57,494 bases of DNA from Pseudomonadota bacterium (GTDB lineage: Bacteria > Pseudomonadota > Gammaproteobacteria > Steroidobacterales > Steroidobacteraceae). Under the pieces are notes generated by a model, which made no database searches, had not been told where the DNA came from, and saw only the letters and a list, made by a program, of their open reading frames with translations. How positions within the stretch are numbered: position 1 is the first letter of the stretch; the number at the start of each line of letters is the position of its first letter. The position numbers and the translations under genes are program-made. Below, one piece after another: positions 44,805 through 53,401 of this stretch. The stretch is from contig JAJYAM010000010.1 in NCBI GenBank assembly GCA_021779535.1, positions 1 through 57,494 of the forward strand, read 5' to 3'.

Positions 44805-47366
44805 ATGATGCACAGAAATCAGGTGGTGGCCATCGCGGTGGCAACCATTCTCGGGTCCGCCGGTGCCGCTGCAAGCTACGCGGCCGACGCGCCTTCAGGC
44901 GCCTCCGCCCCGAACCAGCTCGCCGAAATCGTCGTCACGGCGACCAAGCGCAAGACGTTCGCGCAGGACACGCCGATCAGCATGACGGTGCTCACCGCGG
45001 CCAACATCTCCGATCGCGGCCTCGTGGACTTCAACACCCTGGCCCAAGGTATTCCAGGTCTGTCGATGCGCACGTCGGGACCCAACGAGACCGAGTACGA
45101 GATGCGCGGCCTGAACTCCTCCGGCGGCAACACCTCGATGGTCGGCGTCTACCTCGACGACATCGCGCTCTCGGCCCCCGCCTCGGAGCAGCTCGGCAAG
45201 GTGATCATCGATCCGAACCTCTACGATCTGCAGCGCGTGGAGGTTCTGCACGGCCCGCAGGGAACCCTGTACGGATCGAGTTCGATGGGCGGCACGGTCC
45301 GGCTGATTCCGGCGAGCCCCGAACTGGGGAATTTCGACGCCTCCGGAGAGACGACCGTTTCGAACACCGGCTCCGGCGGCGGCATCAATTTCGCGCAGAA
45401 CGGCATGGTGAACCTGCCGTTCGGATCGACGGCCGCGCTGCGGCTCGTCGGCTCGCACACCACCACCAGCGGCTGGCTGAATCGTTACGTGCTCGCCGAC
45501 GGGGCGGTATTGTCGGACACCTGCCCGAGCACGCCCTGCTACCGGCCGAGCAATTTCTACACCGCGCCGCTCCTCTCGACGACCACGAACGCCAATTCAT
45601 CCGCGGACGATTCGTTCCGCGCGATCCTGCTCTATCAGCCGAATGATCAGCTGAAGATCACCCCGATGCTGATGTGGCAGCGGGACACGGCCGACGCCCC
45701 GAACGCGGTCGACGTCAACGGATCGCCGACCAGCCCGGGCATGCCGGCGCAGAAGGGCCACTACGAGATCTATCAGACCTCCGAGCCGCAGACGAACCGC
45801 TTCACGCTCGGGAGCCTGAAGGTCGAATACGCGGTCACGCCGGACATCGCGTTGACCTCGATCACCGGACTGTGGTCGAACCACGCGTTGGTTTCCCAGG
45901 ACGGCAGCGAGGAAAATGCCAGCTCCGCCGGCCTTGGCTCGGCGACACAGGCGTTCCCGTACGACACTTCCGCGGGCGGCATCGGACCGACGGGCCCCGG
46001 GCCGTTCGGTCCCGGCGTCGAGGAGCGCGATTACACGCGGCAGGTGAGCGAGGAATTGCGCCTGGCGTCCACCGGCAACAGCCCGCTGCAATGGTTGGCC
46101 GGCTACTACTACCAGGACCTGAACTCGGAATGGGACATGTGGTCCGTCAATCCCCAGGCCGGCCCCATCGCCAACATCTACGTCGACTACCAACCGCAGA
46201 CCATCCTGCAGAACGCCTTCTTCGGCAATGTCTCCTGGGAGTTCATACACGGCCTCACCGCGTCGGTCGGAGTGCGCTGGTACCACTACTCCTACTCCCA
46301 GACCAACACCGAGTGGGGTGACTTCACGCCGCTTGGATTCGCGAACCTGTTGAGCGGAGCGCCGACGGTGGCCGGCAACGTCGCGCCGTTCATCACCAGC
46401 GCGAGCGGCAGCGCGAACGGCACCAATCCGCGTTTCAACCTGACCTGGCAGATCGACCGGAACCACATGGTGTATGGCACGATCGCGAAGGGCTTCCGTC
46501 TCGGCGGCACCAGCCAGCCCTTCGTCGGCTACAACTATCCGGTGACGCCGGCGATCTGCGCAGCGCCCACCTCGCTGGTCCAGATCCAGCAGTGCGGCCT
46601 GCAGGCGAAGCTCTCGGCGACTCCGACCCAGCCGGGCACGACTTACACGACGCTCGCGAATTTCCCGAACGTCAACAGCCAAGGCGTACCGCAGTTCAAT
46701 TCCGACTCGGTGTGGGACTATGAGTTCGGCACCAAGAACGAGTTCTGGCAGCATCGCGCCCTGTTCAACCTGACGGGGTATTTCGAGCGCTGGTTGGATC
46801 CGCAGGTCTCGACCAACATCGCCGGCTTCGGCTTCACCGTGAACGGCGGAAACGTCAACATCTACGGACTCGAGGCGGAGTTCCGTGCCGATCTCGGCGA
46901 CGGGTTCGACTTCGCGACGAACTGGGGCTACACGCACAGCAAGTTCCTGACCAACAGCGCCATCGTCGGCATACCGAAGGGCTACTCGGTTCCGGATACC
47001 CCCAAGGTCACCGGCTCGGCGTCGCTCAATTACCATCACGCGCTGACCGACGACATGGCGTTCATCGGGAACGTCAACTACAGCTACGTCGGCTCGCGGT
47101 ACGATCTGCCGTACGGCGTCACCGTCTACCTCAACAACATCAATCAGACCCAGATCAATCTGCCGTCCTACGGGATCGTGAACCTGCGTGTCGGGCTGCG
47201 CACGGCGGGCTGGACCGCCGCACTGTTCGTGAACAACGCGTTCAACAAGCAGACGCTGCTCGATCCGCTGCCGCAGATCAACCTGGCGATCCCGCAGTTC
47301 ACGCGCTACATCGTGAACCAGCCGATTACCTACGGGTTGGACGTGAGCTATAAGTTCGGCAAGTAG
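44805..47366 (+). CDS. TonB-dependent receptor
   Basis: The 853-residue outer membrane receptor has a signal peptide (cut near SYAAD, about residue 26), a TonB-box-like LAEIVVTATKRK, a plug (LQRVEVLHGPQGTLYGSSSMGGTVRL) and a beta-barrel ending in DVSYKFGK. Several ATG codons stand close together; I choose 44805 because GGAG lies 8 nt upstream. Barrel segments DFATNWGYTHSKFL and FVNNAFNKQTLLDPL match receptors common in sphingomonads and related gammaproteobacteria, where they take up large organic ligands. The ligand is unknown. A symmetric hairpin follows the gene. Confidence 0.92.
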   Translation: MMHRNQVVAIAVATILGSAGAAASYAADAPSGASAPNQLAEIVVTATKRKTFAQDTPISMTVLTAANISDRGLVDFNTLAQGIPGLSMRTSGPNETEYEMRGLNSSGGNTSMVGVYLDDIALSAPASEQLGKVIIDPNLYDLQRVEVLHGPQGTLYGSSSMGGTVRLIPASPELGNFDASGETTVSNTGSGGGINFAQNGMVNLPFGSTAALRLVGSHTTTSGWLNRYVLADGAVLSDTCPSTPCYRPSNFYTAPLLSTTTNANSSADDSFRAILLYQPNDQLKITPMLMWQRDTADAPNAVDVNGSPTSPGMPAQKGHYEIYQTSEPQTNRFTLGSLKVEYAVTPDIALTSITGLWSNHALVSQDGSEENASSAGLGSATQAFPYDTSAGGIGPTGPGPFGPGVEERDYTRQVSEELRLASTGNSPLQWLAGYYYQDLNSEWDMWSVNPQAGPIANIYVDYQPQTILQNAFFGNVSWEFIHGLTASVGVRWYHYSYSQTNTEWGDFTPLGFANLLSGAPTVAGNVAPFITSASGSANGTNPRFNLTWQIDRNHMVYGTIAKGFRLGGTSQPFVGYNYPVTPAICAAPTSLVQIQQCGLQAKLSATPTQPGTTYTTLANFPNVNSQGVPQFNSDSVWDYEFGTKNEFWQHRALFNLTGYFERWLDPQVSTNIAGFGFTVNGGNVNIYGLEAEFRADLGDGFDFATNWGYTHSKFLTNSAIVGIPKGYSVPDTPKVTGSASLNYHHALTDDMAFIGNVNYSYVGSRYDLPYGVTVYLNNINQTQINLPSYGIVNLRVGLRTAGWTAALFVNNAFNKQTLLDPLPQINLAIPQFTRYIVNQPITYGLDVSYKFGK

Positions 47367-47387
47367 CCGCACGCGAGGCAACGCGGC

Positions 47388-47413
47388 GAGGCCTGCCCGA
47401 TCGGGCAGGCCTC
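47388..47413. terminator. Symmetric terminator hairpin between convergent genes
   Basis: A perfect 26-base palindrome (arms GAGGCCTGCCCGA and its complement) fills the 76-bp gap between the TonB receptor and the convergent amidase. It can act on both strands, but no T-run follows on either side. Confidence 0.65.
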
Positions 47414-47442
47414 CCGTCGCCGGACGGCGCGGAGCCGAGTCG

Positions 47443-48375
47443 TCAGTCGAACACGCACCGCGGGAAGTAGAAGGAAACGATCCAGTTGGGTATGTCGACG
47501 ATCTCGCTGATGCGCAGGTCGCCGCACACGCTGCACAGCATGTAGGCCTCGGTCGCCGGCATGCGGTGATCGCGCGTCAGCCAGTCGATCGTCGAGCGAA
47601 CCGCATCGCGAGCGGCCACCATCAGATCCGGTCCGACGCCCGTGCTCACGACGTAACCCCGCTCATCGAGGTGGCGGGTGACCGGTCCCGGGGTGATCAG
47701 GCGCGGAAAGGAGAGCGGCCGCTGCTTGATGAGGTCGAAGCGCAGCGCCACGCGCATCGGGCTCTCCAGCGCCGTGCCGCAAACCTCGCCGTCACCCTGC
47801 GCCGCGTGGGTGTCACCCACCGAGAACAGGGCACCCGGAACCTCCACCGGCAGATGCAATTCGGTGCCGACGGCGATGTCGCGCAGATCCATGTTGCCGC
47901 CCACCCGGCGCGGCGGCACGACGCTGTGGCAGCCCGGCTCGGCGAGCGCGAGCCCGATCGTGCCGGCGAACGGCTTGAGCGGAACGCGGGCCCAGGAGCC
48001 GAACGCGCAAGGCGCGAGGGTGCCGGCCTGGTAGCGCCAATGATGCAGCGCCGGCTCGGCAAAGTCCTCCGCGAGCAGCCCGAATCCCGGGATGTTGGCG
48101 GTCCAGCCCCAACCCGACGGGGTGAACGAGAGCACCGTCACGCGCAGCACGTCGCCGGGCTCCGCGCCATCGACGTACACAGGGCCCGCGACCGGATTGA
48201 CGCGTGCGAAATCGAGGCCCACGACGTCCGCCGCGCCGGAGGCGGGTGTGAACTGGCCGCCCGAGGCATCCTGCACGTCGAACTCCAACGCCTCGCCCGG
48301 TGCGATGCGGGCCACCGGCGTGAGACCGTTGTCCCAGCCGTAGTGCTGCGCGTGGATGGTGTGCTGGTGCGGCAT
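47443..48375 (-). CDS. Acetamidase/formamidase family amidohydrolase
   Basis: The 310-residue protein is an FmdA/AmdA-type enzyme hydrolysing small amides to ammonia and an acid. Motifs seen include HYGWDNGLTPVARIAPGE, GDVLRVTV, GGNMDLRDI and FSVGDTHAAQGDGEVCGTALE, with acidic residues and histidines expected to bind metal. The start at 48375 (MPHQHTIHAQHYGWDN) matches the family; a GTG at 48420 would add 15 unusual residues. Confidence 0.88.
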   Translation of the reverse strand: MPHQHTIHAQHYGWDNGLTPVARIAPGEALEFDVQDASGGQFTPASGAADVVGLDFARVNPVAGPVYVDGAEPGDVLRVTVLSFTPSGWGWTANIPGFGLLAEDFAEPALHHWRYQAGTLAPCAFGSWARVPLKPFAGTIGLALAEPGCHSVVPPRRVGGNMDLRDIAVGTELHLPVEVPGALFSVGDTHAAQGDGEVCGTALESPMRVALRFDLIKQRPLSFPRLITPGPVTRHLDERGYVVSTGVGPDLMVAARDAVRSTIDWLTRDHRMPATEAYMLCSVCGDLRISEIVDIPNWIVSFYFPRCVFD

Positions 48376-48804
48376 GAACGAAATTGCGGCGGCGCCGGTG
48401 GACACTTTACCATGGACCACGCGGCGCCTAGAGTCAGGTCATACCACCGAGTCCACGGTGACGAACAGGCGCCGATCGGCCACGGTTCGCAATCGCCCTG
48501 ATGACGAGCATCGACCGACGACCGCGCGGGCGATGGTCCGAACTACGGGTCGCAACCGCTTGCGAGTGTCTCCCACGGAAATGCTTCGGCTTCCCCGAAT
48601 TTCGACGCAATGCCCGCCTGCCGGCGGTTGCATACCTGGGCCGGCGGCGACCGCATGCGACCGGGATCGTGCGACGAAGACGAGCCTTCACGCCGATGAC
48701 CACCTACATCCGGCAGCACGCGCGGGCGCGGGTCAGGTCGTGACCACGACACCGCGCACCTCGGTCCTTGACGCATAGGTTCGTTCGGCGCAGTTTCGCC
48801 GGTG
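48376..48804. other. Gene-free region between divergent amidase and desaturase
   Basis: About 430 bp with no supported gene. Short open frames on both strands have arginine-rich translations without domains. It should hold promoters for both flanking genes, but I found no clear elements. Confidence 0.45.
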
Positions 48805-49725
48805 ATGTCGATACCGGTTCCCCCCGACGAACTGCGAGCCCTATTGCGACGATCCGATGGCCCGGGCTTGCGACGCCTCGCCGTCCACCTCGGGCTCATT
48901 GGCGCGGCCGCCGTGGGCGTGCTGGCCGCCCGTGGCACGCCCTGGCTTTGGCCAGCAATGGCGCTGCTCGGTCTTTTCGAGGTCCTGTTGTTCGCACCGC
49001 ATCACGAGGCGACGCACGCGACGCCGTTCCGATCGCGGTGGCCAACCCGAGTCGTCGGCATCGTCGCCGGGTTCGTACTCGTACTGCCGCCGAAAGCGTT
49101 CCGCGCATTCCACCTGGCGCATCACCGGCACGCGCAGGATCCCGAACGTGACCCCGAACTCGCCGATGGCAAGACGTTGACCGCGACGCGATATGCCTGG
49201 CGGCTGACCGGCATTCCGGTGTGGATGGCCAACCTCCGAGAACTGTTCGAGACCGCCGCCGGACAGGCGGAGCGCAGTTGGATTTCGCCGGAATCGCGAC
49301 CTTCGATCGTGCGCGAGGCGCGTTGCTATGCCGGCGCCTACGCACTCATGGTGCTCGGTGCGACGCTTTTTCGAACGACCTGGCCGCTGACGCTCTGGGT
49401 GGGTCCCGCGCTCCTCGGCCAGCCCGCGTTGCGCTATCTGCTGCTCGCCGAGCACACGGGATGTCCGCGAATCGCGGACCCCTGGACGAACACCCGTACG
49501 ACGCTCGCGTCGGCACCATTGCGCTATCTTTTCTGGAACATGAATTACCACGCCGAGCATCATCTCGTCGCGGGAGTCCCGTTTCACGCATTGCCGAGGC
49601 TGCACGCGCTCGTCGGCACGAGATTTGCGACGGTCGACCGCGGTTATCGCGCAGCGCACCGGGGGATTCGCGCGGCCTTCGGGTCGCGGGCTGCCGATCA
49701 CCTGTCGCGGTCGAAGTCCGGCTGA
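48805..49725 (+). CDS. Fatty acid desaturase-like membrane di-iron enzyme
   Basis: The 306-residue protein has three histidine boxes of the desaturase/hydroxylase superfamily: HHEATH near residue 67, HLAHHRH near 103, and NYHAEHHL near 246. Several hydrophobic helices lie between them. These proteins bind two iron atoms in the membrane and desaturate or hydroxylate acyl chains or carotenoids. Spacing fits a fatty acid desaturase. The start is the ATG at 48805, with a GTG directly before it. The last 45 residues are arginine-rich and not conserved. Confidence 0.83.
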   Translation: MSIPVPPDELRALLRRSDGPGLRRLAVHLGLIGAAAVGVLAARGTPWLWPAMALLGLFEVLLFAPHHEATHATPFRSRWPTRVVGIVAGFVLVLPPKAFRAFHLAHHRHAQDPERDPELADGKTLTATRYAWRLTGIPVWMANLRELFETAAGQAERSWISPESRPSIVREARCYAGAYALMVLGATLFRTTWPLTLWVGPALLGQPALRYLLLAEHTGCPRIADPWTNTRTTLASAPLRYLFWNMNYHAEHHLVAGVPFHALPRLHALVGTRFATVDRGYRAAHRGIRAAFGSRAADHLSRSKSG

Positions 49726-49776
49726 ACCCGGCGCTACCGCCGCGTGCGTCCGTCATCCGTACCCGCGCGAGCCGCG

Positions 49777-51753
49777 TCAGCCGGGCGGATCGTTGCGCTC
49801 GAGAAAGTGTACGACGGCCTCCAACATTTGCTCGCGGGTCGCACTGTGGGACAACCAATGATCCTCGTGCGGCAAGCTGATCAGCTGCACCGATTTGCCG
49901 GCACGCTTCAGCGCCTCGGCCATTTCCTTGCTCTGCGAGTACGGAACGACGACGTCGTCGCGTCCATGGATCAGCAGGACCGGAACCGAGACTGCGCTGA
50001 CGTGATCGATCGGCGAAATCGATTGCAGGCGCGGATCCTTCGGACCCGTGACGCCGAGGTAGCGATCCCAGTAGCGCGTGAACACGTTGCGGTTCGCCAT
50101 CATCTTCGCGTTGGTCCACTCGAGGAACTTCGCGGGGTCGGAGATGCCGGCGACCGACGCCGCGCAGCGATAGATGCCGGTCTGAATGGTCACGCCCGCG
50201 AGCGCCGCGTACCCGCCGTAGCTGCTGCCGACGATGCAGACCCGCTTTGGGTTCGCGATGCCGCGGCCGACGAGGTAGTGCACGCCGTCGGAGAGATCCG
50301 TTTGCATCTTCCGACCCCACTCCCCGAAGCCGGCGCGCAGCAGTGAATCGGTGGTGTTCGAGCCCCGGTAGTTCGGTTGCAACACCGCGTAACCACGCGA
50401 GGCGAGTGCCTGCGCCCACCAGTCGAAATCGCCGTCGTCCGACGCCGCGGGACCGCCGTGGGGCAACACGACGAGACTCAGGTCTTTGGCGGGTCGGTCC
50501 GGCGGCAGCGTCAGGAAACCGGAGATCTGCAGACCATCGGCAGCCCGATAGGTGATCGGCTGGACCTGGGCGTACGTCGACAGACCCTGATAGACGTTTC
50601 CGATCGGGTACGCGTCCACGGTATGCCAATCGACCAGCAGGTAACGGTCACCGTCGTGCGGACCAAAGACCCGGACCACGAACCGCTCGAGATCGTCGGA
50701 ATAAGAGACGAGATCGACCCGGTCACCGGCATAGGCGCTGACCAGGGCCGACCATTTCGCCTCGAGCGCGGGGTCGAAGAACATTTGCCGTGGATTCGAT
50801 GGGTCGATAACGCCACCGATGATCTGCCCGGTCAACGGGTTGTGAGTGGGTTCATAGAAAGTCTCTCCCGAGGCGAGCGGGGCACCCCAGGAGTCGTCCG
50901 CGAGACGCAGGGGCTTCCAGGCCCATCCCCGAGGCGTGTCGAACGCGACGATCAGTGATTTGTCGTCGTAACTGAACCCGACGGGGACGGGCGGGTCGAG
51001 GACGGCCGTGCCCGATGCGATCCGCCGCAGGCCGCCTTGGTGGCGTACCCTGAGTATCCAATCGCCTTGGTCCCTTCCTCGCACTTGGTACTCGTAGGAT
51101 GCGGCGACGCGACCTTGGGCATCGACGATCCATTGCGTCAGCTGGGTATCGGCACGGGCGACGATTCTCGTCTGATCTTCATGCAGATCGATCGAGAACA
51201 GCGCCGGAAGGACGTATTGGGAGCCGACATAGGCACCGACCACGAACAGCTTCGTTCGGCCTTTGACGATGCGCGTCTCGATCGGTCTCTCGACGGTGTT
51301 GAACGTCTGCTCGTCGGGGACCCGCATCTTGATCGACCGCAACCGATTCTTGACGATGTTCCAGCTCACCAGAAACGACCATTCATTTTCGCTCCCGGAA
51401 AAGCCGAAAGGCGGATACGCGGTCGCCGAGTAAAGGATCAACAGGTGATTCTCGTCGTACCATTGCAACTCACGCACCTTGGTGTTGCCGATGCGGGCGG
51501 CGCCGAGCAGCTTTTGGGACTGCAGATCCGTAGCCACGACATAGCGCCGGCCACCCTTGCGCTCGATGAGTGCGAGGCGATTGCCGGACGGCGAGAGAGC
51601 CGGATCCTCGACCGAGGGCAGCTGGCCGTAGATCGCGAGCGGCGGCGGCACGTAGCCGGGGGTCGGATCGGAATTCGCCTTCACCGCTACCGCCGAAGCG
51701 ATCCCCATCGCCGCAATCGACATCATCACTGCCAAGCGGATCAAACGGCTCAT
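49777..51753 (-). CDS. S9-family prolyl oligopeptidase-like peptidase, exported
   Basis: The 658-residue protein has a signal peptide (cut near AVAVKA, about residue 25), an N-terminal beta-propeller (about 40-390) and a C-terminal alpha/beta hydrolase domain. Catalytic residues are S511 (GSSYGGYAALAG), an aspartate in HGRDDVVVP and H632 (HEDHWLS). S9 peptidases cleave oligopeptides, often after proline or in dipeptide mode. GGGAGG precedes the ATG. It is convergent with the desaturase gene. Confidence 0.93.
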   Translation of the reverse strand: MSRLIRLAVMMSIAAMGIASAVAVKANSDPTPGYVPPPLAIYGQLPSVEDPALSPSGNRLALIERKGGRRYVVATDLQSQKLLGAARIGNTKVRELQWYDENHLLILYSATAYPPFGFSGSENEWSFLVSWNIVKNRLRSIKMRVPDEQTFNTVERPIETRIVKGRTKLFVVGAYVGSQYVLPALFSIDLHEDQTRIVARADTQLTQWIVDAQGRVAASYEYQVRGRDQGDWILRVRHQGGLRRIASGTAVLDPPVPVGFSYDDKSLIVAFDTPRGWAWKPLRLADDSWGAPLASGETFYEPTHNPLTGQIIGGVIDPSNPRQMFFDPALEAKWSALVSAYAGDRVDLVSYSDDLERFVVRVFGPHDGDRYLLVDWHTVDAYPIGNVYQGLSTYAQVQPITYRAADGLQISGFLTLPPDRPAKDLSLVVLPHGGPAASDDGDFDWWAQALASRGYAVLQPNYRGSNTTDSLLRAGFGEWGRKMQTDLSDGVHYLVGRGIANPKRVCIVGSSYGGYAALAGVTIQTGIYRCAASVAGISDPAKFLEWTNAKMMANRNVFTRYWDRYLGVTGPKDPRLQSISPIDHVSAVSVPVLLIHGRDDVVVPYSQSKEMAEALKRAGKSVQLISLPHEDHWLSHSATREQMLEAVVHFLERNDPPG

Positions 51754-52114
51754 GTGCACCTCCCTGTGGTGGGCGTATCGAAGGTCGATACCGGCTCGTA
51801 TTCTCGTCCTGCCCGCGATCCCGGATTGGCATTTCCGCCGACCCGTCGACCGCATAATGCGACGCCGCCCACCTCGACTCAAGATCATTTCGGCTCCAGG
51901 CCCGCGCCGGCACTCGCGCGGACGGGTCCGTCGGTGCTGATTGCGCCCGAGTGTCAAATTTCCAAATCACATGATCGGCGCATGATGACTCAGTGGATAT
52001 CATCCGCATCGCGCCGCGCAACACCGGCGCGGCCGCACCCGGCCGCGAACGATCGTTTGCACCCGCCTCCCCCCGGCGCGATGATTCGACCAAGCCTCGA
52101 ACGGAGACCTACCG
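51754..52114. other. Divergent intergenic region, S9 peptidase and PEP-mutase family gene
   Basis: About 360 bp without a supported gene. It contains ribosome-binding sites for both neighbours (GGGAGG on the minus strand, GGAGA on the plus strand). Lower GC around 51940-52010 may mark promoters; no clear -35/-10 pair was found. Confidence 0.45.
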
Positions 52115-52951
52115 ATGCCCTCGCCCATCCCCACCGTCGATGACAAGCGCCGCGGCTTCCGGCGCCTGCACGAGCACGGCTGCTTCCTGATCCCGAATCC
52201 CTGGGACGTAGGCTCCGCCCTCGCATTGCAGTCCTTGGGGTTTCCCGCGCTCGCAACGACGAGTTCCGGCTTCGCCTGGTCACAAGGACGCGCGGACGGT
52301 GCCATGTCCCGCGATCGGGTCCTCGAGCATCTGCACACCCTGGTGGCCGCGACGCGCGTACCGGTCAACGCCGATTTCGAGAGCGGCTACGCGACGACCG
52401 CAGCGGGTGTCGCCGCGAACGTGCGGCTCGCCATCGACTCCGGGATCGCAGGTCTGTCGATCGAGGATGCGAGTGGTATTGCCGCGGAGCCGCTCTATCC
52501 GCTGGACGTTGCCGTCGGGCGGTTGCATGCGGCACGACAGGCGATCGATCGTGCCGGCGCCGACGTGCTCCTGGTCGGGCGTTCGGAAGGATTCATCCGT
52601 GGCCGGCCCGATCTCGAGGAAACGATCAAAAGGCTCCGCGCCTATGCGAACGCCGGCGCCGACTGCCTGTATGCGCCCGGAATCCGCACCCGCGAGCAGA
52701 TCGCGGCCGTGGTCGAGGCGGTGGCGCCGAAGCCCGTGAACGTGCTGATCGGCGGAGCGAGCGATTTCTCCGTGCCGGATCTCGCGGCGCTCGGCGTACG
52801 GCGCATCAGCGTCGGCGGTGCGCTCGCGCGCGCGGCCTGGACGGGCTTTCTGACCGCGGCGCGCCGGATCGCCGCGGAGGGTCGCTTCGACGCACTTGAG
52901 GGAGCGACACCGCACGCCGAACTCGACGCGTTATTCAGTGATGAGCCGTGA
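52115..52951 (+). CDS. Isocitrate lyase/PEP mutase family protein
   Basis: The 278-residue protein belongs to the ICL/PEP mutase superfamily: IPNPWDVGSALALQSLGFPALATTS, the metal-binding NADFESGY (D87), GLSIEDAS (E117-D118), and VGRSEGFIRGRPDLEETIKR. The catalytic cysteine motif KKCGH of isocitrate and methylisocitrate lyases is absent, so an oxaloacetate decarboxylase- or hydrolase-like activity is more likely. It stands alone. A weak GGAGA lies before the ATG. Confidence 0.85.
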   Translation: MPSPIPTVDDKRRGFRRLHEHGCFLIPNPWDVGSALALQSLGFPALATTSSGFAWSQGRADGAMSRDRVLEHLHTLVAATRVPVNADFESGYATTAAGVAANVRLAIDSGIAGLSIEDASGIAAEPLYPLDVAVGRLHAARQAIDRAGADVLLVGRSEGFIRGRPDLEETIKRLRAYANAGADCLYAPGIRTREQIAAVVEAVAPKPVNVLIGGASDFSVPDLAALGVRRISVGGALARAAWTGFLTAARRIAAEGRFDALEGATPHAELDALFSDEP

Positions 52952-53401
52952 CTCGGGTGTCGACAAGGCCCACCGCTGCACCGATCAGGATCGACGAGAC
53001 CGATTTCCTCCGGGACCTCACGGTGGTGCGCGCGCCCGACCAGGGTGGCTGCGAACTGAAGCGGCACCACGTGCGCCCGATATGCGCGGGCTTCGGATCG
53101 CGCGCTTGGCTGCAAGACCCTCGCGCCCTGCGTGTTCAACCCGATCGCCGGCGCAAAGTGTCCGGCGCTCGAACGGTGAACCGGAGGTCGGGTCGAGGCC
53201 TGACTTGGACTGTGGACCGTGGCCTTTGAAGCGAAGTTGATTCTACCGGGCGCTTCGAGTAGCCTTTTTTCAAGACGTCGCCCAACGATTCAAGGATGGT
53301 ACAAGAACGTTTGAGTCGAGCTCGGATCGGCTCTCCCATTTCGACCGGGATCACCGCAGGAGGCTTCGCAAGAGCGATCCTGCGCGAGGTGGAAACGGAT
53401 C
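52952..53401. other. Gene-free region before the secreted protein gene
   Basis: About 450 bp. One plus-strand open frame (52948-53229, 93 codons) overlaps the previous stop as GTGA, but its translation shows no domain and I do not call it. An inverted repeat GAAGCG/CGCTTC (53228-53256) and a T6 run at 53265-53270 might form a weak terminator for the upstream gene. Confidence 0.4.

Noticed and set aside
52948-53229. 93-codon open frame whose GTG overlaps the previous stop
   Set aside because: The overlap looks like coupling, but the translation has no recognisable domain, the end is arginine-rich, and no good ribosome-binding site is present.
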